The notes under the pieces were generated by a model. The model was not told the origin of the DNA. It saw only the letters and a program-made list of their open reading frames with translations, and made no database searches. Shown piece by piece: positions 16,497-24,425 of a stretch of 27,832 nucleotides of DNA. Each line of letters opens with the position of its first letter. Positions within the stretch are counted from its first letter, which is position 1. The position numbers were made by a program, and so were the translations under genes. The stretch comes from Hydrogenophaga sp. (GTDB lineage: Bacteria > Pseudomonadota > Gammaproteobacteria > Burkholderiales > Burkholderiaceae_C): contig JAIFNE010000086.1 in assembly GCA_020047875.1 (NCBI GenBank), forward strand, positions 1 to 27,832, written 5' to 3'.

Positions 16497-17594
16497 ATGT
16501 CCGTCCGAAAACACTACGAAGCCGCGCTCCTGGAGCGTGGCTACACCACCGATCCGGCCCAGCAACGCGCGATTGCCGCACTGGAGCGGTGTGCAGAGGA
16601 GTGGACGCTTTACAAGCAGCGCCGCTCCAACGCGCTGAAAAAGGTGTTCGTCAAACCCCAGATCCCGCGCGGCGTCTACATGTACGGCGGGGTGGGGCGG
16701 GGCAAGAGCTTTCTGATGGACTGCTTCTTCAACGCAGTGCCGATCCGGCGCAAGACGCGCCTGCACTTCCATGAGTTCATGCGCGAGGTGCACCAGGAAC
16801 TGCGTGGCCTGCAGGGCACGCAAAACCCGCTGGACGAGCTGGGTTTGCGTATGGCCAAGCGCTACAAGCTGATCTGCTTCGATGAGTTCCATGTGGCCGA
16901 TGTGACCGACGCCATGATCCTGCACCGGTTGCTGGATGCCCTGTTCAAGGCCGGCGTGGGTTTCGTCACCACCTCCAATTTCCACCCCGACGGGCTGTAT
17001 CCCGACGGCTTGCACCGCGACCGCATCCTCCCCGCCATCGAGCTGTTGAAGAGCCGCCTGGAGGTGATCAATGTGGACGATGGCACCGACTACCGCCAGC
17101 ACGCGCTGGCCGTGGCGGACCTGTACCGCCATCCACTCGGGCCCGAGACCGACGCCGCGCTGGAGGCGACCTTCGAGCGGCTGGCCGAAACGGCGGATCA
17201 GGATCCGGTGCTGATGATCGAGGCGCGTCAGATTCGCGCGGTGCGCCGCGCTGGCGGCGTGATCTGGTTCGACTTTCGCACCCTGTGTGGCGGCCCGCGG
17301 TCGCAGAACGACTACCTGGAAATCGCCAGCCAGTTTCATACGGTACTCCTGTCCAACGTGCCGCAGATGTCGGTGCGCCAGGCGTCTGAGGCGCGGCGCT
17401 TTACCTGGCTGGTTGATGTGCTATACGACCGCCGGGTCAACCTGGTGCTGTCGGCTGCGGTGCCCCCGGAGCAGCTGTACACCGAGGGCCCCATGTCACA
17501 CGAGTTTCCGCGCACGGTGTCTCGTTTGGTCGAAATGCAATCGGCGGAATTCCTGGCGCTGGAGCGCCGAACCGTGGACACGGGGTTAACCTGA
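16497..17594 (+). CDS. zapE: Cell division protein ZapE / AFG1-family ATPase
   Basis: This 365-residue P-loop ATPase is of the AFG1 family. In E. coli the homologue ZapE associates with the Z-ring under stress; the mitochondrial homologue Afg1/LACE1 acts in respiratory-complex quality control. Walker A GGVGRGKS lies at 64-71 (Lys70). Walker B LICFDEFH has Asp129 and Glu130. VGFVTTSNFHPDGLYPDGLHRD is the sensor-type region, and ARRFTWLVDVLYDRRVNL lies near the C-terminus. The start at 16497 (MSVRKHYEAALLERGY) matches the usual N-terminus and has GGGAAA upstream; ATG 16461 gives 12 extra residues and no ribosome binding site. It lies 133 nt after lpdA, with a small hairpin TCTGGC/GCCAGA (16430-16444) in the gap. 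It is probably still in the operon. Confidence 0.93.
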   Translation: MSVRKHYEAALLERGYTTDPAQQRAIAALERCAEEWTLYKQRRSNALKKVFVKPQIPRGVYMYGGVGRGKSFLMDCFFNAVPIRRKTRLHFHEFMREVHQELRGLQGTQNPLDELGLRMAKRYKLICFDEFHVADVTDAMILHRLLDALFKAGVGFVTTSNFHPDGLYPDGLHRDRILPAIELLKSRLEVINVDDGTDYRQHALAVADLYRHPLGPETDAALEATFERLAETADQDPVLMIEARQIRAVRRAGGVIWFDFRTLCGGPRSQNDYLEIASQFHTVLLSNVPQMSVRQASEARRFTWLVDVLYDRRVNLVLSAAVPPEQLYTEGPMSHEFPRTVSRLVEMQSAEFLALERRTVDTGLT

Positions 17595-17640
17595 GCCCAC
17601 CATGCCGGGGCACCACCGCCAACCGGGTGGGGCAAGCAGA

Positions 17641-18399
17641 TCAGCTCAGCGGTTCGAGCTTGACGATGGTGATCGACAGGTTGTCGCCCATGCCTTTGGC
17701 CCGGGAGCGGGCTTTCTGAATCAGAAATTCGCACGCCTCGCGCGGTGAGAGCATGGTTACGGTGCTGGCCAGCTCCTCAGGGGTGAAGTAGTGCCAGACG
17801 CCATCGCTGCAGGACATGAGGGTGTCGCCAGCGCTCAGCCGGGGCACCACATGAATGTCTACCGGCGGCTCGTTGTCGGTGCCCAGGCAGCCCATCAGGA
17901 TGTTCGAGTGGGGGTGATCCATGGCCTCCTCCTCACTGATCTCGCCCTGGTTCACGAGTGTTTGCACGTACGAGTGGTCCATGGTGCGAAACACCATCTT
18001 GCCGTGACGGAAGTGGTAGATGCGTGAGTCACCCGCGTGCACCCAGTGGCTGTCCCCGCCCGGGTTCACGATGAACGCGGCAATGGTGCTGTGCGGCTCC
18101 TGCTCGGCCGACACCGCGGTGAGCTTGATCACCAGGTGCGACTCTTCCACCACCTGCCGCAGGAACGCGGCCGCGTCATCGGTGTCCGGGTCGTAGCGCT
18201 CAAACAACTGGCGCGCGGTGAGCATCACCTGGTCGGAGGCTTTGCGCCCGCCGCTTCGGCCCCCCATGCCGTCAGCCACCACCGCCAGCAGGCAGCCGGT
18301 GTGCCGCTGGTGCTGCAGCAGGCACACCTGATCCTGCTGGTAGTCGCGGTCTCCGCGGTGGATGCCGGTGGATGCCTGTATGCGGTAGCCTGTGGACAT
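17641..18399 (-). CDS. PP2C-type serine/threonine protein phosphatase
   Basis: This 252-residue metal-dependent protein phosphatase (PPM/PP2C family) is cytosolic, with no membrane segment. The metal-binding aspartates are in place: Asp23 in RDYQQDQV, Asp43 in VVADGMGGRSGG, Asp199 in SCSDGVWHYFTPEE and Asp239 in GMGDNLSITIV. HAGDSRIYHFRHGK carries the middle motif. It should remove phosphate from Ser/Thr of target proteins and oppose a Hanks-type kinase, but no kinase gene is within the window. ATG 18399 is chosen because MSTGYRIQASTGIHRGDRD is the usual N-terminus; the frame extends to a GTG at 18459. It lies 144 nt downstream of bamD on the same strand and is convergent with zapE, 46 nt away. 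Confidence 0.93.
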   Translation of the reverse strand: MSTGYRIQASTGIHRGDRDYQQDQVCLLQHQRHTGCLLAVVADGMGGRSGGRKASDQVMLTARQLFERYDPDTDDAAAFLRQVVEESHLVIKLTAVSAEQEPHSTIAAFIVNPGGDSHWVHAGDSRIYHFRHGKMVFRTMDHSYVQTLVNQGEISEEEAMDHPHSNILMGCLGTDNEPPVDIHVVPRLSAGDTLMSCSDGVWHYFTPEELASTVTMLSPREACEFLIQKARSRAKGMGDNLSITIVKLEPLS

Positions 18400-18500
18400 A
18401 TCGGGAATGCGCGCCGGTCGGGCGATCAAAGTTGTTCGATGGATGGTAACGCGCACCACCCACAGCGCCGCGCGACGATCGTTCCCCCCAAGCCCTTGTT

Positions 18501-18541
18501 CACCGGCTGTGCTTGCCGACCCAGCCGTGGCGCAACCGGTG
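18501..18541 (-). terminator. Weak hairpin after bamD
   Basis: CACCGGCTG (18501-18509) and CAACCGGTG (18533-18541) can form a 9-bp stem with one G-U pair in the minus-strand RNA, directly behind the bamD stop, with a 23-nt loop. There is no T-tract. It may be a partial terminator or a 3'-end stabiliser separating bamD from the phosphatase gene. Confidence 0.25.
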
Positions 18542-18543
18542 GG

Positions 18544-19347
18544 CTACCAGAGCTTCCACCAAGGGTCGTCATTCCGGTTCAAGCCTTTGGTTGTGAAGTC
18601 GCTTTGCGGGAAACTGGCTTGCATCACGCGCTGGGCATCGTCTCGCAGCTGCGTCATGCCAAGCGCGTCGTAGGAGCGAACGATGATGTAAAGCGCCTCT
18701 TCAAGCGCTGGCGCGTCAACGTAGTTGGTCAAGGCCGTCTGCGCCCGGTTGATGGCCGCCACGTAGGCGCCGCGGGTGTAGTAGTAGCGCGCCACATTCA
18801 CCTCAGACTTCGCCAGTGAGTTGACGATGTAAGTCAGGCGGGCGCGGCTGTCAGGCGCGTAGCGCGAATCCGGGAAGCGGGTCACCAGCTCCTTGAAGGC
18901 CTCAAAGGATTCCTTGGCCGCCTTCTGGTCGCGCTCGGAAAGGTCTTGCTGGGCGAGCGATCCAAACAGCCCCAGGTTGTCGTTGAACGAACTGAGGCCT
19001 TTGAGGTAGAGCGCGTAATCGAGCGCCGGGCTGGCCGGGTGCAGGCGCATGAAGCGGTCGATGGCAGCCCGGGCCTGGGCCGGCTCGCCGGCTTTGTAGT
19101 GGGTAAAGGCTTTGTCGAGTTGGGCCTGCTGGGCCAGCGGGGTACCGGCCGCGCGGCCTTCAAGCTTTTCGTATAGCGTGATCGCTTTTTCGAAATTACC
19201 AGCCTCGCGCTCGTCGCGCGCCTCGCTGTAGAGCTTGTTCGGGCTCCAGCCGGCCGTGTTGTCCACCGGCGTGCTACTGCAGCCGGCCAATGTCAGGGCC
19301 ACCACCGCCACCGCCCAAGGGCCAGCCGATAATCTGTTGGAACGCAT
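18544..19347 (-). CDS. bamD: Outer membrane protein assembly factor BamD
   Basis: BamD is the essential lipoprotein of the BAM complex that inserts beta-barrel proteins into the outer membrane. The 267-residue precursor has a signal peptide ending in the lipobox LAGC (Cys23), followed by SS, so Lol export is expected. The mature part is built of about five TPR units, starting with NKLYSEARDEREAGNFEKAI and including DKAFTHYKAGEPAQARAAID, ALYLKGLSSFNDNLGLFG, RFPDSRYAPDSRARLTYIVN and VARYYYTRGAYVAAINRAQT. These are hallmarks of the family. ATG 19347 has AAGGTG upstream. A perfect -10 hexamer lies at 19401-19396. It is divergent from rluD, an arrangement common in proteobacteria. Confidence 0.96.
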   Translation of the reverse strand: MRSNRLSAGPWAVAVVALTLAGCSSTPVDNTAGWSPNKLYSEARDEREAGNFEKAITLYEKLEGRAAGTPLAQQAQLDKAFTHYKAGEPAQARAAIDRFMRLHPASPALDYALYLKGLSSFNDNLGLFGSLAQQDLSERDQKAAKESFEAFKELVTRFPDSRYAPDSRARLTYIVNSLAKSEVNVARYYYTRGAYVAAINRAQTALTNYVDAPALEEALYIIVRSYDALGMTQLRDDAQRVMQASFPQSDFTTKGLNRNDDPWWKLW

Positions 19348-19362
19348 CAAGCACACACCTTT

Positions 19363-20394
19363 TTGGAACGGAACCATACCGCTTTGGCAGACGAAATTAT
19401 ATCGACCGGGGTCTGTGAAGACGATGATTCCGGCGACGACAGCGCGCCGTCCTCTGAGCGCCGATTGTGCGAGTTGCCCGCCCAAATGCATGGCTGGCGG
19501 GCCGATCGTGCCATCGCGCTCCTGATTCCCGAGTTTTCCCGATCCTATCTGCAGCAGCTGATGGCCGACGGCGCGGTGTCGCTGCGCGGCTTGCCGCTGC
19601 GCAAGCCCGCGAGCCGCCTGCAGGCCGGCGATCTGCTCACGGTGGAGCTGCGACCGACACCGCAGGCGCAGGCCTTTGTGGCGCAACCCATGTCCCTGGC
19701 CGTGGTGTTTGAAGACGATCACCTGCTGGTGATCGACAAGCCAGCCGGCTTGGTGGTGCACCCGGCCGCTGGCCACTGGAGCGGCACCCTGCTTAATGGT
19801 CTGTTGGCACACCATGCGGCTGCAGCAAGCTTGCCGCGCGCAGGCATCGTGCACCGGCTGGACAAAGACACCTCGGGCCTGATGCTGGTGGGCAAGAGCC
19901 GTCAGGCCATGGAGGCGCTGGTGCGTGCCATCGCAGCGCGGGAGGTGCAGCGCGATTACCTGGCGCTGGCCCATGGCGCCTGGCGAGGCCCATCGGTGCA
20001 GGAGGTCGACCAGACGATTGGGCGCGATCCTCACAACCGCCTGCGCATGGCCGTGCTGCGGCCTGATTCAACCAGCGGCAAAACCGCGCGCACCACGGTC
20101 AGTTTGCTCGAGACACAGGCTCAGGCCAGCCTGGTGGCTTGCAAGCTGCACACCGGCCGCACGCATCAGATTCGGGTCCACATGGCCTGGCTCGCCCATC
20201 CGCTCGTGGGTGACAGCCTGTATGGCGGCCGCCCGCAATGGGGCATGGCCCGCCAAGCCCTGCATGCGCATCGTTTGCGGCTGGCGCACCCGGTCAGCGG
20301 GGCGCCACTGGACTTCGTCCGCCCGCCACCACCCGACCTGATCGCTGCGCTGGCTCAAAGTGGCCTCCACTACAATACAGAGCCGCTGATATGA
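19363..20394 (+). CDS. rluD: 23S rRNA pseudouridine synthase RluD
   Basis: RluD converts uridines 1911, 1915 and 1917 of 23S rRNA helix 69 to pseudouridine. The N-terminal S4 RNA-binding domain (GWRADRAIALLIPEFSRSYL then QQLMADGAVSL) is at about 44-105. The catalytic domain has VIDKPAGLVVHPAAGHWSGT, the catalytic Asp167 in HRLDKDTSGLMLVGKS, and KLHTGRTHQIRVHMAWLAHP. The start is unclear. The frame opens with TTG 19363 and has further TTGs (19384, 19465) but no ATG until 19486, only two residues before the S4 domain, and none has a clear ribosome binding site. The stretch before S4 is acidic (GVCEDDDSGDD), as in many betaproteobacterial orthologues. Residue numbers assume TTG 19363. It is divergent from bamD. 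Confidence 0.93.
   Translation: MERNHTALADEIISTGVCEDDDSGDDSAPSSERRLCELPAQMHGWRADRAIALLIPEFSRSYLQQLMADGAVSLRGLPLRKPASRLQAGDLLTVELRPTPQAQAFVAQPMSLAVVFEDDHLLVIDKPAGLVVHPAAGHWSGTLLNGLLAHHAAAASLPRAGIVHRLDKDTSGLMLVGKSRQAMEALVRAIAAREVQRDYLALAHGAWRGPSVQEVDQTIGRDPHNRLRMAVLRPDSTSGKTARTTVSLLETQAQASLVACKLHTGRTHQIRVHMAWLAHPLVGDSLYGGRPQWGMARQALHAHRLRLAHPVSGAPLDFVRPPPPDLIAALAQSGLHYNTEPLI
19396..19401 (-). promoter_or_regulatory. -10 element of the bamD promoter
   Basis: TATAAT on the minus strand (19401 to 19396) is a perfect -10 hexamer about 50 nt upstream of the bamD ATG. No clear -35 hexamer sits 16-18 nt upstream (TCGTCT at 17 nt), so the promoter may depend on an activator. It lies inside the N-terminal codons of rluD if rluD starts at 19363. 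Confidence 0.4.
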
Positions 20395-20396
20395 AG

Positions 20397-20414
20397 CGCT
20401 GAACGTGTTCAGCG
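20397..20414 (+). terminator. Hairpin directly after rluD
   Basis: CGCTGAAC (20397-20404), GT, GTTCAGCG (20407-20414) is an 18-bp near-perfect palindrome starting 3 nt after the rluD stop codon. As RNA it forms a 7-bp stem with a tetraloop. The following sequence has only short T runs, so termination would be partial. The rest of the 206-nt gap to scpB shows nothing else I can name. Confidence 0.45.
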
Positions 20415-20600
20415 TGCAGGATTTGCGAATTTGTCGGGATCGCCCGCGTGAGCCTTTTCCGAGACCATTTGGCAGGTTTCCCGACCGGCAGGCTGCCTTG
20501 CAGCGCTTCCCACGGCCCTGGCCCGCTGGCGGCCACGCGGCGGCGCCCGACCCCCTCGACACATTTTCGGCCCTGAGCCGTTTGCCCCCAGACACCCGCG

Positions 20601-21317
20601 ATGAATTCCACGGACGCCCGCCGTGTGCTGGAAACGGCACTGATCTGCGCCACGCAGCCGCTCGCCCTGCGTGAGCTCTGCGTGTTGTTTGATGGCGAGC
20701 TCGCGCCAGACACCGTCAAGCAGCTGCTGCTCGAACTGCAGATGGAATGGACGCCGCGTGGCGTCGAGCTGGTGCAGGTGGCGACTGGTTGGCGGTTTCA
20801 GAGTCGCCCGGCGTTGCGGCCCTACCTGGATCGGTTGCACCCGGAGAAGCCACCGCGCTACACCCGCGCCACCCTGGAGACCCTGGCCATCATCGCCTAC
20901 CGGCAGCCGGTGACCCGGGGCGACATGGAAGACATCCGGGGCGTGACCATCAATTCTTTGTTGCTCAAGCAGCTCGAAGAGCGCGGCTGGGTTGAGGTGA
21001 TTGGTCACCGCGAAACCGTGGGCCGCCCCGCGCTGTTTGCCACCACGCGCCAGTTTCTGGACGATCTGGGTCTGGCCTCGCTGGATCAATTGCCGCCGCT
21101 GGATGGCAACGACGTGCAGGAATCTGCGTTGGACCGGCTCGATTTCGAAGCGCTCTCGACAAGCCTGTCTGACAGGACGGATGAAGACCCGGCCGGTGTG
21201 GCCACCGCGCTGGCGAATACCCGAGACGACACGGCTGCGCCCCCCACCGACGGTGGGCCAACCGCCACGCCAGCTGCACCAGCAGGCGAATTGAGACTTG
21301 ACACAGGAACACCATGA
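20601..21317 (+). CDS. scpB: SMC-Scp complex subunit ScpB
   Basis: ScpB binds the kleisin ScpA and, with SMC, helps condense and segregate the chromosome. The 238-residue protein has two winged-helix domains: about 3-75 (RRVLETALICATQPLALREL) and about 88-155 (TRATLETLAIIAYRQPVTRG, DIRGVTINSLLLKQLEERGW, ETVGRPALFATT). A disordered Asp/Thr/Pro tail follows (from about 185). ScpA is not adjacent; in Burkholderiales its gene is usually elsewhere. The start ATG 20601 has no strong ribosome binding site. The stop overlaps the rluB start by 4 nt (ATGA), so the two are translationally coupled. Confidence 0.94.
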   Translation: MNSTDARRVLETALICATQPLALRELCVLFDGELAPDTVKQLLLELQMEWTPRGVELVQVATGWRFQSRPALRPYLDRLHPEKPPRYTRATLETLAIIAYRQPVTRGDMEDIRGVTINSLLLKQLEERGWVEVIGHRETVGRPALFATTRQFLDDLGLASLDQLPPLDGNDVQESALDRLDFEALSTSLSDRTDEDPAGVATALANTRDDTAAPPTDGGPTATPAAPAGELRLDTGTP

Positions 21318-22615
21318 ACCCGGCGCAACCCCCGATCGACCCGTCTGATTCAGACCACCCGGCGCCAGCGGCAGAGGCGGCGGTGCCCAAACCGCAAGCC
21401 ACGCGGCCATCCGCCAAACCCGCTCCCGGCGATCTGGCGCGCAGCCCGCGGCCAGCGGCTGCCCAGATTGAGGCGCTCGCCTTTGACGACGTGGTCAGTG
21501 GCGCATTTGATGCCGACCAGGAGCAAGAACTGCTGCTGCCGGTCAAGCGCGTGCTCAAGCCCGAGGCAGAGTCGCCCAAGCTGCACAAGGTGCTGGCTCA
21601 GGCGGGCATGGGCTCCCGGCTGGAGATGGAGCAGCTGATTCTGCAGGGCCGAATTTCGGTCAACGGCGAGCCAGCGCATGTGGGTCAGCGCATTCAGTTC
21701 GGCGATGTGATCAAGGTCAACGGCAAGCCGGTGCGGGTGAGCCTCACCCCGCCGGCGCCCCGTGTGCTCGCGTATCACAAGCCAGCGGGCGAGGTGGTGT
21801 CGCATGACGATCCGCAGAACCGCCCGACCGTGTTCCGGCGCCTGCCGCGGCTGTACCAGGGCAAGTGGCAATCGGTCGGTCGCCTAGATATCAATACCGA
21901 AGGTTTGCTGCTGCTGACCAACTCGGGCGAGCTGGCCAACCGCCTGATGCACCCGCGCTTCGGCCTTCAGCGGGAATACGCGGTGCGGGTGCTGGGGGCC
22001 TTGTCCAATGAGGAAAAGCAGCGGTTGCTCGATGGCGTCAAGCTGGACGACGGCATGGCGCAGTTCGCCAGCATCGATGCGGGCGGAGGCGAGGGCGCCA
22101 ACTGCTGGTATCGCGTGACCATCGGCGAGGGTCGAAACCGCGAGGTGCGGCGCATGTTTGAGGCGGTGGGTCATGCGGTCAGTCGCCTGATCCGCATTCG
22201 CTACGGCGCGGTGATGCTGCCGCGCGGCCTCAAGCGCGGTGTGTGGGTGGAGCTCGACGATGGTGACATTCAGCGCCTGGGCGCTGCCGCGGGCCTGCCC
22301 ATGCCGGGTGCCGCGCCCGATCGAGCCCGCCGCGCACCGATCCATCGGTCAGGCGCGCCGGGCAAAGGGCCTCAGGGCGGTCGCAATTTCGGCAATCCCG
22401 CAGGCAGCCGGGGCGATGCCCCTGCGGTGCGGCGCGGCAGCATGTTCGCGCCAGCCCCCGGCAAGGGCGGTGGCCGCGGCGTTGGGGATAAGGCCGCACA
22501 GCCCGATCCGTTGAAAACCTCGCTGGGGTACATCGGTCACGATGCCCTGCAGCGCAAGCGGGCCCAGGACGCCGAGCGCGGCACACCACGCAAACGCAAA
22601 CCGGGCGGTCGCTAG
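21314..22615 (+). CDS. rluB: 23S rRNA pseudouridine synthase RluB, with basic tail
   Basis: RluB makes pseudouridine 2605 in 23S rRNA. The 433-residue protein has an Ala/Pro-rich N-terminal extension (1-88), an S4 domain (about 90-140, LHKVLAQAGMGSRLEMEQLI then LQGRISVNGEPAHVGQ), and the RsuA-type catalytic domain. The catalytic Asp192 lies in GRLDINTEGLLLLTNSGEL, with RMFEAVGHAVSRLIRIRYG later. From about residue 328 a Gly/Arg/Lys/Pro-rich tail follows that is likely disordered and RNA-binding, as seen in RluB of many proteobacteria. It starts at an ATGA overlap with scpB. RluE/RluF are alternatives, but the scpB neighbour and the tail favour RluB. Confidence 0.94.
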   Translation: MNPAQPPIDPSDSDHPAPAAEAAVPKPQATRPSAKPAPGDLARSPRPAAAQIEALAFDDVVSGAFDADQEQELLLPVKRVLKPEAESPKLHKVLAQAGMGSRLEMEQLILQGRISVNGEPAHVGQRIQFGDVIKVNGKPVRVSLTPPAPRVLAYHKPAGEVVSHDDPQNRPTVFRRLPRLYQGKWQSVGRLDINTEGLLLLTNSGELANRLMHPRFGLQREYAVRVLGALSNEEKQRLLDGVKLDDGMAQFASIDAGGGEGANCWYRVTIGEGRNREVRRMFEAVGHAVSRLIRIRYGAVMLPRGLKRGVWVELDDGDIQRLGAAAGLPMPGAAPDRARRAPIHRSGAPGKGPQGGRNFGNPAGSRGDAPAVRRGSMFAPAPGKGGGRGVGDKAAQPDPLKTSLGYIGHDALQRKRAQDAERGTPRKRKPGGR

Positions 22616-22645
22616 GCGCTCCCGGGCTCGGCGCGCCCGGGCGCC
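22615..22645 (+). terminator. Strong hairpin after rluB
   Basis: GGCGC (22615-22619), two bulged bases and CCGGGC (22622-22627) pair with GCCCGGGCGCC (22635-22645) around a 7-nt loop. The stem begins on the last base of the rluB stop codon. It is very GC-rich but followed by CATCAAAGG, without a T-tract, so it is probably a transcript 3'-end stabiliser or an inefficient terminator before ndk. Confidence 0.5.
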
Positions 22646-22677
22646 CATCAAAGGGGCGCGGGCGGTGGTGCGCGTTG

Positions 22678-22683
22678 TAGAAT
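22678..22683 (+). promoter_or_regulatory. Candidate -10 element of ndk
   Basis: TAGAAT at 22678-22683 (preceded by GTTG) matches five of six -10 bases, 70 nt before the ndk start. The -35 region is GC-rich without a recognisable hexamer. The leader that follows is AT-rich compared with the flanking DNA and ends in the SD CAGGAAAA before ATG 22754. Confidence 0.35.
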
Positions 22684-22753
22684 CAAAGGCTTTGCGGCAG
22701 CCCGCAAAATCAACAAGTTAAACCCCAAATTTTAAGCAAACGCAGGAAAAATC

Positions 22754-23179
22754 ATGGCCATCGAACGCACCCTCTCCATCATCAAGCCCGACGCCGTGGC
22801 GAAAAATGTCATCGGCCAGATCTACGCGCGCTTCGAAGCCGCTGGGCTGAAGGTGATCGCCTCGCGCATGGCGCACCTGTCGCGCGCCGAAGCCGAGGCT
22901 TTCTACGCAGTGCACAAAGCCCGGCCGTTCTTCAAAGATCTGGTGGACTTCATGATCTCTGGCCCGGTGATGATTCAGGTGCTGGAGGGCGAGGGCGCCA
23001 TCGCCAAAAACCGCGACCTGATGGGCGCTACCGATCCGAAGAAAGCAGATGCCGGCACCATTCGCGCCGACTTCGCCGACAGCATCGACGCCAATGCGGT
23101 TCACGGTTCCGATGCGCCAGAGACCGCCGCCGCTGAGGTGGCCTTCTTCTTCGCTGGCATGAACGTCTACTCGCGCTGA
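22754..23179 (+). CDS. ndk: Nucleoside diphosphate kinase
   Basis: Ndk moves the gamma-phosphate of NTPs to NDPs through a phosphohistidine and balances the nucleotide pools in the cytosol. The 141-residue length is typical. The N-terminus MAIERTLSIIKPDAVAKNVI, the Kpn-loop region and the active-site His117 in NAVHGSDAPETAAAEVAFFF are all present, with RNLMGATDP-like KNRDLMGATDPKKADAGTIR before it. AGGA lies 8 nt upstream of the ATG. It is followed by rlmN after 100 nt, a gene order conserved in beta- and gammaproteobacteria. Confidence 0.98.
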   Translation: MAIERTLSIIKPDAVAKNVIGQIYARFEAAGLKVIASRMAHLSRAEAEAFYAVHKARPFFKDLVDFMISGPVMIQVLEGEGAIAKNRDLMGATDPKKADAGTIRADFADSIDANAVHGSDAPETAAAEVAFFFAGMNVYSR

Positions 23180-23226
23180 AGCGACCGAGGGGATCGATGG
23201 GTCTGATGCCGCACCACCGCAGCCGG

Positions 23227-23240
23227 CCCCCGATCGGGGG
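23227..23240. repeat. Perfect palindrome upstream of rlmN
   Basis: CCCCCGATCGGGGG is a perfect 14-bp palindrome in the 100-nt gap between ndk and rlmN. In RNA it makes a 5-bp GC stem with loop GAUC, extendable by a G-U and a G-C pair. It may slow transcription or shape the rlmN leader; a chance origin in GC-rich DNA is also possible. Confidence 0.4.
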
Positions 23241-23279
23241 TCGAGCCGATGGTTTGCGTGGCGCTGCCCGGGTGGCGCC

Positions 23280-24425
23280 ATGACGGTCAATCTGCTCAAT
23301 TTCGATCTCGAAGGGCTGACCACCTACTGCGAGCAGCTGGGTGAAAAGCGTTTTCGCGCAGTGCAGTTGTTCCGCTGGATCCATCAGCGGGGCGCGCGCG
23401 ATTTTTCGGCCATGACCGACCTCGCCCGCAGCCTGCGCGAGAAACTGCCAGCGCAGGCCCGTATCGAAGGTCTCAAGATGCTTTCGCGCCAGGATTCGGC
23501 GGATGGCACCATCAAATGGCTGTTCGACGTGGGCGACGGCAACGCGATCGAAACGGTCTTCATTCCCGAAGACGACCGCGGCACCCTGTGCATCTCCTCT
23601 CAGGCGGGCTGCGCCGTGGGGTGCCGTTTCTGCTCCACCGGCCACCAGGGTTTTTCGCGCAATCTCACCACCGGCGAGATCGTGCTTTGGCAGGCCGAGT
23701 TTTTTCTGCGTCAGCACCTGAAAACCAGCGAGCGCGTGATCAGCAACGTGGTCATGATGGGCATGGGCGAGCCCTTGCAAAATTACCATTCGCTGGTGCC
23801 CGCGCTTCGGGTGATGCTCGATGACCACGGGTATGGCCTGTCACGCCGACGTGTCACCGTGTCAACGTCGGGCGTGGTGCCCATGATGGATCGGCTGGCG
23901 CAAGATTGCCCGGTGGCGCTGGCGGTTTCGCTGCACGCCCCGAACGATGCCCTGCGGGACTCCTTGGTGCCGCTTAACCGCAAGTACCCACTGAGCGAGT
24001 TGCTCGATGCCTGTCTGCGCTACCTGCCCGCAGCGCCGCGGGATTTCATCACGTTTGAATACTGCATGCTGGACGGAGTCAATGACCAGCCCCAGCACGC
24101 CCGGGAGCTGCTAGAGCTGCTGCGCGGCCATGCCGGGCGCGGTGTGCCATGCAAGATCAACTTGATTCCGTTCAATCCATTTCCCGATTCGGGTTTGCTC
24201 TGTTCGCCTCGTCCGGTGGTGCAACAATTTGCGCGCCTGCTGACCGAAAGCGGGCTGGTAACCACTGTGCGCAAGACCCGCGGTGATGACATCGATGCCG
24301 CTTGCGGCCAGCTCGCGGGTGATGTGCTTGATCGAACCCGCGCCGCCGAGCGGCTCGCTCAGCGCCGGGTGTCTTCCGTGCACCCGATTCGATTTGCAGC
24401 CCCCGCTGGAGACAAGCAGACATGA
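23280..24425 (+). CDS. rlmN: Dual-specificity rRNA/tRNA adenine-C2 methyltransferase RlmN
   Basis: RlmN is a radical-SAM enzyme that methylates C2 of A2503 in 23S rRNA and of A37 in some tRNAs. The 381-residue protein has the N-terminal RNA-binding accessory domain (LTTYCEQLGEKRFRAVQLFR then WIHQRGARDFSAMTDL). The [4Fe-4S] cluster cysteines Cys111, Cys115 and Cys118 lie in QAGCAVGCRFCSTG. MGMGEPLQNYHSLVPAL and VSTSGVVPMMDRLAQ form the core, and the methyl-carrying Cys342 lies in DIDAACGQLAG. No strong ribosome binding site precedes ATG 23280. The stop overlaps the pilW start (ATGA), so the two are coupled. Confidence 0.97.
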   Translation: MTVNLLNFDLEGLTTYCEQLGEKRFRAVQLFRWIHQRGARDFSAMTDLARSLREKLPAQARIEGLKMLSRQDSADGTIKWLFDVGDGNAIETVFIPEDDRGTLCISSQAGCAVGCRFCSTGHQGFSRNLTTGEIVLWQAEFFLRQHLKTSERVISNVVMMGMGEPLQNYHSLVPALRVMLDDHGYGLSRRRVTVSTSGVVPMMDRLAQDCPVALAVSLHAPNDALRDSLVPLNRKYPLSELLDACLRYLPAAPRDFITFEYCMLDGVNDQPQHARELLELLRGHAGRGVPCKINLIPFNPFPDSGLLCSPRPVVQQFARLLTESGLVTTVRKTRGDDIDAACGQLAGDVLDRTRAAERLAQRRVSSVHPIRFAAPAGDKQT

